64,000 nt of DNA from positions 1 to 64,000 of the forward strand of contig NZ_LR656174.1 of assembly GCF_902168435.1 (NCBI RefSeq). The letters are read 5' to 3'. Both the position numbers and the translations under genes were made by a program. The stretch comes from Bacillus marasmi (lineage in GTDB: Bacteria; Bacillota; Bacilli; Bacillales; Cytobacillaceae). Shown here piece by piece: positions 25,932 through 34,620 of the stretch (position 1 is the first letter of the stretch; each line of letters opens with the position of its first letter). The notes beneath the pieces were generated by a model. The model saw only the letters and a list, made by a program, of their open reading frames with translations, had not been told where the DNA came from and ran no database searches.

Positions 25932-26756
25932 TTACGAACTCCTCTCTCTTTTTAGCACGTCTAAAATGTAATCTGCTGTTTCTTCTATTGCTTTGTTTGA
26001 TACATTGATGACTGGACAGCCAATCCGCTTCATAATTTTTTCTGCATATTCTAATTCTTCAAGAATACGTTCATAGTTGGCGTAGTTGGCTTTACTTTTC
26101 AAGCCAAGATTTCTAAGGCGTTCCGTCCGAATAGCATTAAGATGATCAGGTGAAATAATTAGCCCTACACATTTACTTCTTGGAATCGTATACAACTCAT
26201 CCGGCGGTGCCACTTCAGGCACTAACGGAACATTCGCCACTTTGTAACCTTTGTGAGCCAAATACATCGAGAGTGGCGTTTTAGATGTCCGTGACACACC
26301 TACCAGTACGATATCCGCAATAAGTATCCCACGTGGGTCACGTCCGTCATCATATTTAACAGCAAACTCAATTGCTTCTATTTTTCGAAAATATTCATCA
26401 TCCAATAACCTCATTAGTTTTGGCTGATGCTTTGGAACCTTATGGAATTTCTGGACAAATGCATCCATAAGCGGGTTTAGCAAATCAACGGCTAGTACCC
26501 CTTCTTCAGCGGCCCGTCGATCCATGTATTCCTTTAATGTAGGAATGACAATCGTGTAGGCTATAATGGAGTTTGTTTTTCCTGCCTTTTCGAGGATGTC
26601 CTCGATATCTTCAAAATCCTCAACGTACGGATTTCGTTTCAGCTCAACATGTCCACCATTAAATTGTGTCGCAGCTGCTTTCACAACTAATTCCGCTGTT
26701 TCTCCGACAGAATCGGATACAACATAGACAATTTCTCTTTCGTCCAAAAATCGCAC
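25932..26756 (-). CDS. ppsR: PPDK regulatory protein (bifunctional kinase/pyrophosphorylase, DUF299)
   Basis: A 274-residue DUF299 protein (B. subtilis YqfL) that in this family phosphorylates a Thr of the dikinase with ADP and reverses it with phosphate. Signatures are VYVVSDSVGETAELVVKAA at the N-terminus and the P-loop-like VGVSRTSKTPLSMYLA (about 148-163). The next gene is its expected target ppdK, one base away. The start is drawn at a GTG close behind GGAAGG; a TTG three codons later is an alternative. The residue next to the catalytic His of PpdK is Ser/Thr-flanked (MTSHA), as the mechanism needs. Confidence 0.93.
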   Translation of the reverse strand: MRFLDEREIVYVVSDSVGETAELVVKAAATQFNGGHVELKRNPYVEDFEDIEDILEKAGKTNSIIAYTIVIPTLKEYMDRRAAEEGVLAVDLLNPLMDAFVQKFHKVPKHQPKLMRLLDDEYFRKIEAIEFAVKYDDGRDPRGILIADIVLVGVSRTSKTPLSMYLAHKGYKVANVPLVPEVAPPDELYTIPRSKCVGLIISPDHLNAIRTERLRNLGLKSKANYANYERILEELEYAEKIMKRIGCPVINVSNKAIEETADYILDVLKRERSS

Positions 26757-26773
26757 AACCTTCCGTGTCCTTA

Positions 26774-27409
26774 TTAATGACTGCCCATTTCGATAAAAGC
26801 CCTTGTTATCGTTGTTTTCGTTACCCTACCAACCACCTGGAAGATATGTTCCTCTGCATCAATTTCCTGCACAACAGGTAACGAATCGATATGGTAGTCA
26901 ATCATTTTTCTCGCTGCCTCAAGGAGGGTTGCTTCTGGTTTAATCGTGATTACATTCGGCATCCTCGTCATTATGACGTTTACAGGTAATTCTTGTAGAT
27001 TACGATTCCCAATTGAAGCCCTAAGTAAATCCTTTCTTGAAATAACACCCGCAAGATGACCATTTTGATTGACTGCATATAGCGTTCCAACATCCATTAA
27101 AAAAATCTGAACAATAGCATCATAGACAGATACCGATTTTTTTATTACGATTGGGTTTGCCATATATTGGTGAACGTAATGATTGGAAAACCAGTCGGTG
27201 AGTTGATCTAATTCTGGTCCTTTATAATAATAGCCAACTCTCGGTCTTGCTTCTAAGTTACCAACCATCGTAAGTATCGCTAAATCAGGTCTTAAGGTCG
27301 CCCTTGTTAAGGACAGCTTCTCGGCAATTTGATTACCTGGAATGGGTCCTTCATCCTTAACAATTTGTAGTATTTCTTCTTGCCGTTTTGAAAGTTTAAT
27401 GAGGTCCAC
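26774..27409 (-). CDS. ccpN: CcpN-type gluconeogenesis repressor (HTH + CBS pair)
   Basis: About 211 residues: an N-terminal helix-turn-helix (KRQEEILQIVKDEG, then SLTRATLRPDLAILT) followed by two CBS domains (VSVYDAIVQIF; VGTLYAVNQNGHLAGVISRKD; VNVIMTRMPNVITIKPEAT). It is the orthologue of B. subtilis CcpN, which represses gapB and pckA under glycolytic conditions in response to nucleotides. It heads the operon with ppsR and ppdK. The start is uncertain: no ATG fits; a GTG at 27409 just after AGGAGG is used, but spacing is short and the ATT four codons later is possible. Confidence 0.92.
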   Translation of the reverse strand: MDLIKLSKRQEEILQIVKDEGPIPGNQIAEKLSLTRATLRPDLAILTMVGNLEARPRVGYYYKGPELDQLTDWFSNHYVHQYMANPIVIKKSVSVYDAIVQIFLMDVGTLYAVNQNGHLAGVISRKDLLRASIGNRNLQELPVNVIMTRMPNVITIKPEATLLEAARKMIDYHIDSLPVVQEIDAEEHIFQVVGRVTKTTITRAFIEMGSH

Positions 27410-27597
27410 CACCCTCCTAATTAAGAAAGAAAATATGATACACATATGCAGAAAATCATTTAAATGTGTTATACGATTAATATATAGTATATTACATTTC
27501 GAATCAATTCGATTTCGAGCTAGTTTGTAAACGATTTGTGACAAATTATTGTAGGATAAAAATTTCCTGTGGATTTTACTGAAATATTTTTAATTGT

Positions 27598-27625
27598 TTG
27601 TCTATCGTATTTTTCATGGTAAAAT
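27598..27625 (+). promoter_or_regulatory. Likely SigA promoter of ypbS
   Basis: TTGTCT (27598-27603), a 16-base spacer and TAAAAT (27620-27625), about 40 bases ahead of the start codon. Confidence 0.5.
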
Positions 27626-27665
27626 AGAAAACAATATATGAGAGAATTGGAGTGTAGAATTAATA

Positions 27666-27920
27666 ATGAGTGTACATAAAGCAATTTCGGCACATGTAAA
27701 TGGACAAAATCATATCCTTAACGATTATGTCCAATTAGATCAGCAACGCGAGGCCTTTATCGAAGAGGCTTGCCAGCTCTGTAAAGCAGGACAGCCGTTT
27801 AATACGGATAAAATCAATCACGTTACCGAAAAATTGAATCTATTATCAAAAAAAATTGAAAATCTGCCAGAACGAAAATATGTAACTATTCAAATGGTTC
27901 AAGATTACGTTCAGAAATAG
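27666..27920 (+). CDS. ypbS: DUF2533 protein, YpbS-like
   Basis: An 84-residue soluble, helical protein (MSVHKAISAHVNGQN at the start, then QLDQQREAFIEEA) matching the Bacillus-specific DUF2533/YpbS family. Function unknown. Divergent from ccpN with its own promoter, and followed by a bidirectional terminator. GGAGTG lies upstream of the ATG. The Cys pair region EACQLCKAG is notable, but no metal site can be claimed. Confidence 0.8.
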   Translation: MSVHKAISAHVNGQNHILNDYVQLDQQREAFIEEACQLCKAGQPFNTDKINHVTEKLNLLSKKIENLPERKYVTIQMVQDYVQK

Positions 27921-27933
27921 GTTATACTAAATG

Positions 27934-27989
27934 AAAAAATGTAGCCTCAAAAGACGTTTATTTACGTTTCTTTGAGGCTACATTTTTCA
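27934..27989. terminator. Bidirectional terminator ypbS / membrane gene
   Basis: AAAAATGTAGCCTCAAA and TTTGAGGCTACATTTTT form a 17-bp perfect stem with T-runs on both strands. It touches the stop codon of the minus-strand membrane gene. Confidence 0.9.
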
Positions 27990-28442
27990 ATTTTTTCGTT
28001 TAACTACCCATTTATACATGAATAGGAGTAAATGTAAATAAACAAAATACCCAATTACTGAGTAATAATGCTCCCAATTCATATGATGGATAAACCAGCC
28101 AAGTTTTTCAGCAAACCGTTCGAATACAGCCCCAAGCAAACTTAATAATAGAATAATTCCTGAAATCCTCCAGCCTCTAAGCTTTGAAATATATGTTAGA
28201 TAAAGTAAGAGACTTAACGGTAGGACAAATAAGGTAAACAGGATGTTAATTGAAAAAATATCTGGGAACGGACGAAAGCCGAACCTGTACATACCCATCC
28301 CAACGAAGAATAAATCCAAATAAGTTGCCACGAAACTACCAAAAACAATCGTTAATAATAATTCGTTATTAACTCCAAATCGTAATAACTTTTTTTGCGA
28401 TGACTGCGATTTCAAGTTTTTCAAGCGTTTGGCAGTATTCAT
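27987..28442 (-). CDS. Integral membrane protein (CBO0543-like)
   Basis: A 151-residue protein with about four or five membrane helices after a basic N-terminus (KRLKNLKSQSSQKK). The last helices include HHMNWEHYYSVIGYFVYLHL. The size and helix pattern fit the CBO0543 family of uncharacterised Firmicute membrane proteins. It overlaps the yppC-like gene by 74 bases, so the two are translationally coupled. The ATG follows GTGGGGAGATAAAAA. Function unknown. Confidence 0.65.
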   Translation of the reverse strand: MNTAKRLKNLKSQSSQKKLLRFGVNNELLLTIVFGSFVATYLDLFFVGMGMYRFGFRPFPDIFSINILFTLFVLPLSLLLYLTYISKLRGWRISGIILLLSLLGAVFERFAEKLGWFIHHMNWEHYYSVIGYFVYLHLLLFMYKWVVKRKN

Positions 28443-29427
28443 TTTTTATCTCCCCACTTATTTTTTCATTATCTTCGATTAAGTACTCTATGATATTGAC
28501 ATCCTTAAACCAATCCCCCGTCTCGGCAGGTACATGGTGGACATCCTTCCATGCATACTGTAACAAAGGGCTATAAATTCTCGGCATTCCAGCTTTAAGT
28601 CGGCAGCCATTTAGTCGCCTCAGTTTATAGAGTTTACTTGGTGCCCCTTCCTTTACCACAGAAAAAAGCTTTGGCCAATAATCACAACGTGAACCTGTAT
28701 GTGGTTTACTAAGCGCCCATTGATAAACCTTATCCAAAACCTTGTTTTGACGGAATAGAAGGCGGTATAAGCTTTTCCCCAGCAAAATCCGTTTCTCCAG
28801 TGATTCAAACTGCGGCAATGTTTTCCCCATCAGCTCAATTTTCCCACCATTACCATACGGGAATAAAATATGTGTAAATGAAAAGAGCTCCTGTAATTTA
28901 AATTGCATTGTATTTAACACACTCGTTTTATAGTGTGGATGTTGAATAACACGGTCTTCCAAGTAGCTTTGTTCATTGACAACGAGCGCCATCGTCAACA
29001 TATACCTATTATGGTGAACAAAGAAGTGGTTCCAAATGGTTTCCATGAATATCGATACACGGAAGTGTGACAACAAATGAAATAACGGCCTCTTTTTCTG
29101 AATGCTCGCTTCATAAAGCAAAAACTGCGGATAAGCATCCTGAAAAATAAGCCAATTGCCTCGTTCAAGAAATGAAAAGAACAGATGTCTTTCTTTATCA
29201 TTGAGTAAAACAGAAAGAAAATCTCCTTGTAAATCGGTCATATTCCAACCACCATTTCTTGACACCATATGGCCAAGAAATGCCCAGTGAATTTCGGGAT
29301 GCTTTTTATAAAAATCAAGATATGCTTTCGTACGAGTTAAATTATTTTTGTTTAATCTTTGAGTTTCCTCATTAATCCGTTCAACAAGCTGTAATTCATC
29401 CTTTGTTAAAGTTTGTAACGAATTCAT
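28369..29427 (-). CDS. yppC: DUF2515 protein, YppC-like
   Basis: A 352-residue soluble protein matching the DUF2515/YppC family: TRTKAYLDFYKKHPEIHWAF near the start, then HMVSRNGGWNMTDLQGDF, and a C-terminal AWKDVHHVPAETGDWF. Family function is unknown. It is divergent from sqhC, with about 190 bases between start codons. Its 3' end overlaps the CBO0543-like gene. A nested hydrophobic frame at 28995-29201 is a shadow. The start ATG has only a weak ribosome-binding site. Confidence 0.8.
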   Translation of the reverse strand: MNSLQTLTKDELQLVERINEETQRLNKNNLTRTKAYLDFYKKHPEIHWAFLGHMVSRNGGWNMTDLQGDFLSVLLNDKERHLFFSFLERGNWLIFQDAYPQFLLYEASIQKKRPLFHLLSHFRVSIFMETIWNHFFVHHNRYMLTMALVVNEQSYLEDRVIQHPHYKTSVLNTMQFKLQELFSFTHILFPYGNGGKIELMGKTLPQFESLEKRILLGKSLYRLLFRQNKVLDKVYQWALSKPHTGSRCDYWPKLFSVVKEGAPSKLYKLRRLNGCRLKAGMPRIYSPLLQYAWKDVHHVPAETGDWFKDVNIIEYLIEDNEKISGEIKNEYCQTLEKLEIAVIAKKVITIWS

Positions 29428-29616
29428 TAATACGTTGTTGAATTTACTTTTATTTATAAGGTCTTCCTTGATAGGAATTAAGTATTGGGGAAGCTTTTGG
29501 TTAGGTTTTGGTAATTTCTTACTAAGGAAAAATATTCTCCGTCCCTCCTTTCAAGTCATTGAATTTCAAGATGACGAATAGGTATGGAGTAAATCAAAAG
29601 TTGGGAGAGAAAAAAC

Positions 29617-31491
29617 TTGGCAACATTAAATGTCAATTCAGCTATCCATGGTCTAATAGAACAACTAAAGCTAGCCCAATCTCCCAATGGCACGTGGGAA
29701 TATCCGTTTGAAACTGGCGTTGCGACAGATGCTTATATGATTATTTTATTAAGGACCTTGGAGATAAATGATGAGGAGTTAATTCGAAACCTTACAAACC
29801 GCATTTTGTCTCGCCAAGAGGAGAATGGGGCGTGGAAGTTATTTGAGGATGAAGGCGAAGGTAACATAACAGCGACGACTGAAGCCTACTACAGTTTACT
29901 GTACTCCGGCTACTACGAACAAAGTCATCCACGAATGGAGCTGGCAAAGCAATTTATTATTGCCAACGGCGGATTAAATAAAATTCATATGTTTTCAAAA
30001 ATCATGCTTTGTTTAACTGGACAATTACGCTGGCCAGAAACTTTTCCTATTCCAATCGAATTGATGCTTTTGCCCTCTACTTCTTATGTGAATTTCTTCA
30101 GTTTTTCCGTTTTTGGTCGTGCCAACCTCTGCCCAATGATGATTTTAGCTGATCAAAAATACAGTCTAAAAACGGCTAAAAGCCCAGATTTAGCCGACCT
30201 ATATAATCGGGACGATGAAGTAGGCTTTAATGAATTGTTTAACTGGCGACCAATTTCAAAAATGATTGAACAAGGCCTTACCTCATTTGTCGGTTTACCA
30301 AAGCGCATGAAAAAAATAGCCATACAAAAAGCAAAGCAGTATATAATTGACCGAATAGAAGCTGATGGTACTCTACTCAATTATTTCAGCTCAACCTTTT
30401 TAATGATCTTTGCCCTACTTGCACTTGGTCATTCCAAAAACGACCCGCTTATCACGAATGCTGTATCGGGACTACTTAACATGCAAACAAAGATTGATGG
30501 ATACACGCATATTCAATATACTACTGCTACGGTTTGGAATACGGGGCTAATTTCAACAGCGTTGCAGGAGGCAGGTGTTCACCCGGAAAATCCCGTCGTG
30601 AAACAAGCGAATATATATTTACTTTCTCAGCAGCATACAAAATTTGGAGATTGGCAGATTCATAATCGGGAAGGAAAGCCTGGTGGCTGGGGCTTTTCAA
30701 ATCTGAACAGCATTCATCCTGATGTGGATGATACTACAGTTGCATTGCGAGCGCTAGCAAGAAGTGTCCGTTCAAATCGCGATGCTCGGTTAGCGTGGGA
30801 GAAAGGAATCCAATGGCTTGTTTCAATGCAAAATCGCGACGGAGGTTGGCCAGCGTTTGAACGGAATGTGACTGGAAAATTTGTAAAATTATTACCCATC
30901 AAAAATGCAGAGTTTTTAATAGCTGATCCTTCAACAGCAGATTTAACTGGAAGAACATTACAATTCTTTGGCAATTATACGCAACTCAAACACGACCATC
31001 CTGTAATAAAGAACGCCATCTATTCATTATTGAACCAGCAGGAAAATAACGGCGCTTGGTATGGACGTTGGGGTATTTGTTATCTTTATGGAACTTGGGC
31101 TGCACTCACCGGACTAACATCTGTAGGTATCACATCAAAGCACCCTTCAATTAAAAAGGCTATTGGCTGGCTTAAACAACAGCAAAACGCTGATGGTGGA
31201 TGGGGTGAATCCTGCCAAAGTGATATCGAAAAGCGATATGTACCATTAGGCTCAAGTACAATAACTGATACTGCATGGGCAGTCGATGCTTTAATTGCAG
31301 CCTCTCCTGTTCCTACAAAGGAGATTACCAACGGGATTGAATTTATATTAAAGCGTTTTAATCAAAACGATTGGACTACTGAATATCCTAAAGGACAAGG
31401 TATGGCAGGAGATTTTTACATGCATTATCATAGCTACCGCTATATCTTCCCGCTTTTTGCTCTGACCAATTACAGAAATAAATACAATTAA
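29617..31491 (+). CDS. sqhC: Sporulenol synthase / squalene-hopene cyclase family
   Basis: A 624-residue class II triterpene cyclase. The catalytic DxDD is seen as PDVDDTTVALRA (about residue 368), and several QW repeats surround it (QNRDGGWPAF, QQENNGAWYGRW, QQNADGGWGES). Its size matches B. subtilis SqhC, which cyclises tetraprenyl-beta-curcumene to sporulenol in spores. Sporulenol rather than hopene synthesis is inferred from the host lineage. The start is a TTG after GGGAGAG. It is divergent from yppC and ends at a terminator shared with the next, convergent gene. Confidence 0.92.
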   Translation: MATLNVNSAIHGLIEQLKLAQSPNGTWEYPFETGVATDAYMIILLRTLEINDEELIRNLTNRILSRQEENGAWKLFEDEGEGNITATTEAYYSLLYSGYYEQSHPRMELAKQFIIANGGLNKIHMFSKIMLCLTGQLRWPETFPIPIELMLLPSTSYVNFFSFSVFGRANLCPMMILADQKYSLKTAKSPDLADLYNRDDEVGFNELFNWRPISKMIEQGLTSFVGLPKRMKKIAIQKAKQYIIDRIEADGTLLNYFSSTFLMIFALLALGHSKNDPLITNAVSGLLNMQTKIDGYTHIQYTTATVWNTGLISTALQEAGVHPENPVVKQANIYLLSQQHTKFGDWQIHNREGKPGGWGFSNLNSIHPDVDDTTVALRALARSVRSNRDARLAWEKGIQWLVSMQNRDGGWPAFERNVTGKFVKLLPIKNAEFLIADPSTADLTGRTLQFFGNYTQLKHDHPVIKNAIYSLLNQQENNGAWYGRWGICYLYGTWAALTGLTSVGITSKHPSIKKAIGWLKQQQNADGGWGESCQSDIEKRYVPLGSSTITDTAWAVDALIAASPVPTKEITNGIEFILKRFNQNDWTTEYPKGQGMAGDFYMHYHSYRYIFPLFALTNYRNKYN

Positions 31492-31493
31492 CA

Positions 31494-31537
31494 AAACCCA
31501 ATTCCCCTTGGATGACATAGGAATTGGGTTTCTTTTT
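31494..31537. terminator. Bidirectional terminator after sqhC
   Basis: AACCCAATTCC and GGAATTGGGTT arms with T-rich tails on both sides. Confidence 0.85.
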
Positions 31538-32438
31538 ATTTGCTGTTAAAGTTTGCTTGGACCGCCCCGGATTCAACGGGGAGAATGATATTTTTTAGGA
31601 TTAGGTATAAACAATAAATCGCTAAAAGATTAAAAACTGGAAAAATAATTATTTCAGCAGCTCCCATACTAACCCCGGTGAGAGCCTGGCCTATGATCAT
31701 TGCTGTTAATGCTGTTAACAGAGTAATAATTTTCATATATAACACTGTTGTTAATAAATATCCATAAGGCTGTTTCCGGATTAACAAAACAGCACCAAGT
31801 ATAGACACTGGTATGATAATACCAAGATCTATCCCTTGTACTACTAATGTAGTGTAATGCTCCAGTCCTTCAGTCGGCGTACCATTAACTAATGGAGGCA
31901 AGATTTTTCCGAGCCACATCATACCTACTGCCACACTAAGAAGTATCATGATTGTAGCAATAAACAAAACCGGAAGCTTAATACTGAAGGCATTTTTTAC
32001 CGCAACTACGTCAAAGGACATCATCGCCAATACAAAGGCAAAAAAACTAAGTGACATCAGAGCGACAAATACTAAGAAAAAGGAGTTGTACATCGCCACA
32101 AAAGTATATACAGCGTACGTGTATAAAAAATATCCAAGGGTACCAGTAAGTAACAATCGCCCTCTAAGCGAGTTTTTTCGTGAGAGATATAAAGATAAAC
32201 TTAAGAGTGGGATTCCTAAACATAGTGTCACCACATCTTGTGCCCTTGCTTGAACCGCCATGGCTACACTATCATTTTCATACAATCCTTTACCATATAT
32301 AGATATTGTAAGTCCTTCAATTGACGTGAAGGTGTGCTGACCAGGACCTCCATTAGCAATTGCCCCATAAACAGAAGCGAATAGTGATAATAAAATAATC
32401 ATTAATACTAGAATAGTGATAGGTTTCTTAAATTTCAC
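31536..32438 (-). CDS. Polytopic membrane protein of unknown function
   Basis: A 300-residue protein with about eight membrane helices. The first is followed by an extracellular loop (residues 28-62, GPGQHTFTSIEGLTISIYGKG). No transport or enzyme motif is recognised. It lies 41 bases behind a flavodoxin-like gene on the same strand and is probably cotranscribed with it. The ATG follows AGGAGGAGTCCGCTGTG. A redox-linked role is no more than a guess from the neighbour. Confidence 0.7.
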   Translation of the reverse strand: MKFKKPITILVLMIILLSLFASVYGAIANGGPGQHTFTSIEGLTISIYGKGLYENDSVAMAVQARAQDVVTLCLGIPLLSLSLYLSRKNSLRGRLLLTGTLGYFLYTYAVYTFVAMYNSFFLVFVALMSLSFFAFVLAMMSFDVVAVKNAFSIKLPVLFIATIMILLSVAVGMMWLGKILPPLVNGTPTEGLEHYTTLVVQGIDLGIIIPVSILGAVLLIRKQPYGYLLTTVLYMKIITLLTALTAMIIGQALTGVSMGAAEIIIFPVFNLLAIYCLYLILKNIILPVESGAVQANFNSK

Positions 32439-32479
32439 AGCGGACTCCTCCTAAGTATTGGAAGATGTCAGTATAAATC

Positions 32480-32962
32480 TTAAGATGCCTGGTTGAATGT
32501 CTGAGCAAATTTTTTAATAGAATCGACATTAAAGGTTGATGTATCGCTAGCGACACCAGCAACCTTTTTGATGATTATCCGTTCAATTAAGTTCATATCG
32601 GCAAAAATAAACTCCCCACCGAATAAACCTTCTGATTTAGCCACTGCACGAAGGTCAGCTGGAAAAGCATTTTCAAATTGTGATTTTGCTTCATCACCAT
32701 CGCGATAGCAGCAAAGGAAAAAGCCCAGTTTCTTTGTGAGGAGTATGTCATGATTTTTATTAACAAATTGCTTAATCTTCCTTTGAATATTGCCAGCATG
32801 GATTGATCCACCGATGATTACTGCATCATATGTAGATAAATCCGGATCTCTGAATTTACTTAAATCCACCCGTTCAACAATACCTTCCAATTGCTCACTC
32901 AAAATTCTAGCCGCTTTGGCAGTAGTTCCATGTGAAGAACAGTACAAAATTAAACATTTCAT
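32480..32962 (-). CDS. Flavodoxin-like protein (HemG-type)
   Basis: A 160-residue flavodoxin-fold protein. The FMN phosphate loop (ILYCSSHGTTAKAA, residues 5-18) and AVIIGGSIHAGN (about 47-58) match the HemG/menaquinone-dependent protoporphyrinogen oxidase group, followed by FFLCCYRDG. True PPO activity is not certain, since this family includes generic flavodoxins. It is the first gene of a two-gene unit with the polytopic membrane protein. A terminator hairpin lies just upstream and ends the previous gene. Confidence 0.78.
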   Translation of the reverse strand: MKCLILYCSSHGTTAKAARILSEQLEGIVERVDLSKFRDPDLSTYDAVIIGGSIHAGNIQRKIKQFVNKNHDILLTKKLGFFLCCYRDGDEAKSQFENAFPADLRAVAKSEGLFGGEFIFADMNLIERIIIKKVAGVASDTSTFNVDSIKKFAQTFNQAS

Positions 32963-32991
32963 TGAATAAGCCCTCCAATCTTAGAATCATA

Positions 32992-33042
32992 AAATAAAAA
33001 TTCCCAGCTCAAAACAATGTTCTTATGTTCTAAGCTGGGATT
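32992..33042 (-). terminator. Terminator between the YdeI-like and flavodoxin genes
   Basis: TCCCAGCT and AGCTGGGA arms with a 24-base loop, followed on the minus strand by TTTTTATTTTATG. It ends about 30 bases before the flavodoxin start codon, so an attenuator role is possible. Confidence 0.7.
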
Positions 33043-33158
33043 CCTGTATGGTTTGAGCTGTATTCAGTTTAATAAACAATGGTAATTCTACCTATATCAT
33101 AGTTGATTTCACCTGTTTACTCTTAATAAAATTCGAAAATTTTTCGAATTAATATTCT

Positions 33159-33815
33159 TTACTTTTTCTTAAGTCTGTATAAATCCATCGTTTTGTAGCC
33201 TTGTTCGAGCACTTCTATCATTTGCTGCTGTCGCTTATCTCTCGTAGCTTGTTGTTTTGCTGAGTATATATACCTAGCCCAATCGCGCTGATAGCCTGGA
33301 GTTAATTCATTAAAGATTGCTAAAGTATTAGGATGATCACCTAGAAATGCTTCAACGTCCTTAAAATTATCAATATAGTCTTCAACACATTGACTAGCTG
33401 CCGTTGACTTCTTGGCTTTCTTTTTCTCCCGTTTTAAACCAACAACCGTAAACACATCATCCAAGCCTACCATTCGAGAAAATTTGATATCACTATTTCC
33501 TACATACCCATCGTCCTCATTCACCTTCATAGCTGGGAAGATTTCATCACGATGAATATATGAATCATAGCGCTTGTTACCTTTTTTTGGATAGGCGAAA
33601 AATAAATAGCCCTTTTCGTTCAACAGCTTGTCATTATTGATGATTTGTTGGGTATAAGACACCATTTCATCAATATTTTCAATAAAAATAAAAATGCAAT
33701 CGTGTCCTTGAGATAAGGAATTTGCACGCCCGGGTAAAATATCATAATCCTCTGGTTGGTTGATGATAGTCAGATTGTTATACTTTTCAAGTTTAAGCTT
33801 CGTTGCGATTGACAT
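33159..33815 (-). CDS. YdeI/OmpD-associated-family protein
   Basis: A 218-residue protein. The C-terminal 50 residues (LTPGYQRDWARYIYSAKQQ, then RDKRQQQMIEVLEQGYK) match the conserved end of YdeI/OmdA proteins, a group sometimes annotated as bacteriocin protection. The N-terminal 125 residues form an alpha/beta domain similar to DUF3052-type proteins, and a Lys-rich linker joins the two. Function unknown. It is divergent from the DUF3298 gene; AAAAAGGAGTAAAAC precedes the ATG. Confidence 0.7.
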   Translation of the reverse strand: MSIATKLKLEKYNNLTIINQPEDYDILPGRANSLSQGHDCIFIFIENIDEMVSYTQQIINNDKLLNEKGYLFFAYPKKGNKRYDSYIHRDEIFPAMKVNEDDGYVGNSDIKFSRMVGLDDVFTVVGLKREKKKAKKSTAASQCVEDYIDNFKDVEAFLGDHPNTLAIFNELTPGYQRDWARYIYSAKQQATRDKRQQQMIEVLEQGYKTMDLYRLKKK

Positions 33816-33948
33816 GTTTTACTCCTTTTTGACAGTTTTTCTTTTACTATAAAAGGAAAATCACATGAACGCAAAATTTTGGCTTTCAGTACCAAATTTA
33901 AATGATTGCATATAAATAGTAACAAATATATGAAAGCGAGTGGTGCCG

Positions 33949-34563
33949 ATGTTTCAACAGCCGGCGATCGTTCAAGTCCTTTCACAGATAAATGAGAAAA
34001 GAAAAATTCAAATTTATTATCCTGTTATATTAGGGCTTACCAATACTACTGCCCAAGACACCATCAATCAAAAGATTATAAAAACCTTTAATAGATTACT
34101 CCAGGACCGCGATTACCACAGTCCCTACCTTGTAGAATTAAATGGGTGGTTTGAAATTAAGAATAACCAACGTGGAATCTTGAGTCTTGCATTATATGTG
34201 TATTCATATACGGGTGGTGCCCATGGAATGACAACGGTTCGGACCCTTACCTTCGAAACGACAACCGGAAAAAATTACTCACTGGATGAACTATTCAAGC
34301 CTAACTCCGACTATCAAAATGTATTAATGAATATGATCACTGATCAGATAAAAACGCGTGAAATTCCAGTTATAAGCACTCCGATTGTTTTTCCTGGAAA
34401 CAATAATTACTATTTAGCTGATAAAAGCTTAATTTTGTATTACCAACTCTATGATTTAGCCCCTTATTATTATGGAATCACCTATTTTCCGATAAATATC
34501 TATGAGATTCAAAAAATCATTGATGAAAATGGGCCTCTCGGTAAACTGATGGGATCGAACTAA
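33949..34563 (+). CDS. DUF4163/DUF3298 domain protein
   Basis: A 204-residue protein with the pairing DUF4163 (IQIYYPVILGL, then DTINQKI) and DUF3298 (YVYSYTGGAHGMT, then FPINIYEIQKII). The same module occurs in the extracytoplasmic parts of RsiV and PdaC. No signal peptide is visible here, so either it is cytosolic or it uses another route. The ATG at 33949 is preferred to the GTG three codons earlier because GAGTGGT lies ahead of it. Ends at a shared terminator. Confidence 0.75.
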   Translation: MFQQPAIVQVLSQINEKRKIQIYYPVILGLTNTTAQDTINQKIIKTFNRLLQDRDYHSPYLVELNGWFEIKNNQRGILSLALYVYSYTGGAHGMTTVRTLTFETTTGKNYSLDELFKPNSDYQNVLMNMITDQIKTREIPVISTPIVFPGNNNYYLADKSLILYYQLYDLAPYYYGITYFPINIYEIQKIIDENGPLGKLMGSN

Positions 34564-34581
34564 ATCCAATTAGATAAATTG

Positions 34582-34617
34582 TAAAAAGCCAATCTATTGC
34601 TAAAGATTGGCTTTTCT
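34582..34617. terminator. Bidirectional terminator DUF3298 gene / hemD-like gene
   Basis: AAAAGCCAATC and GATTGGCTTTT arms, T-runs on both strands. Confidence 0.9.
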
Positions 34618-34620
34618 AGA

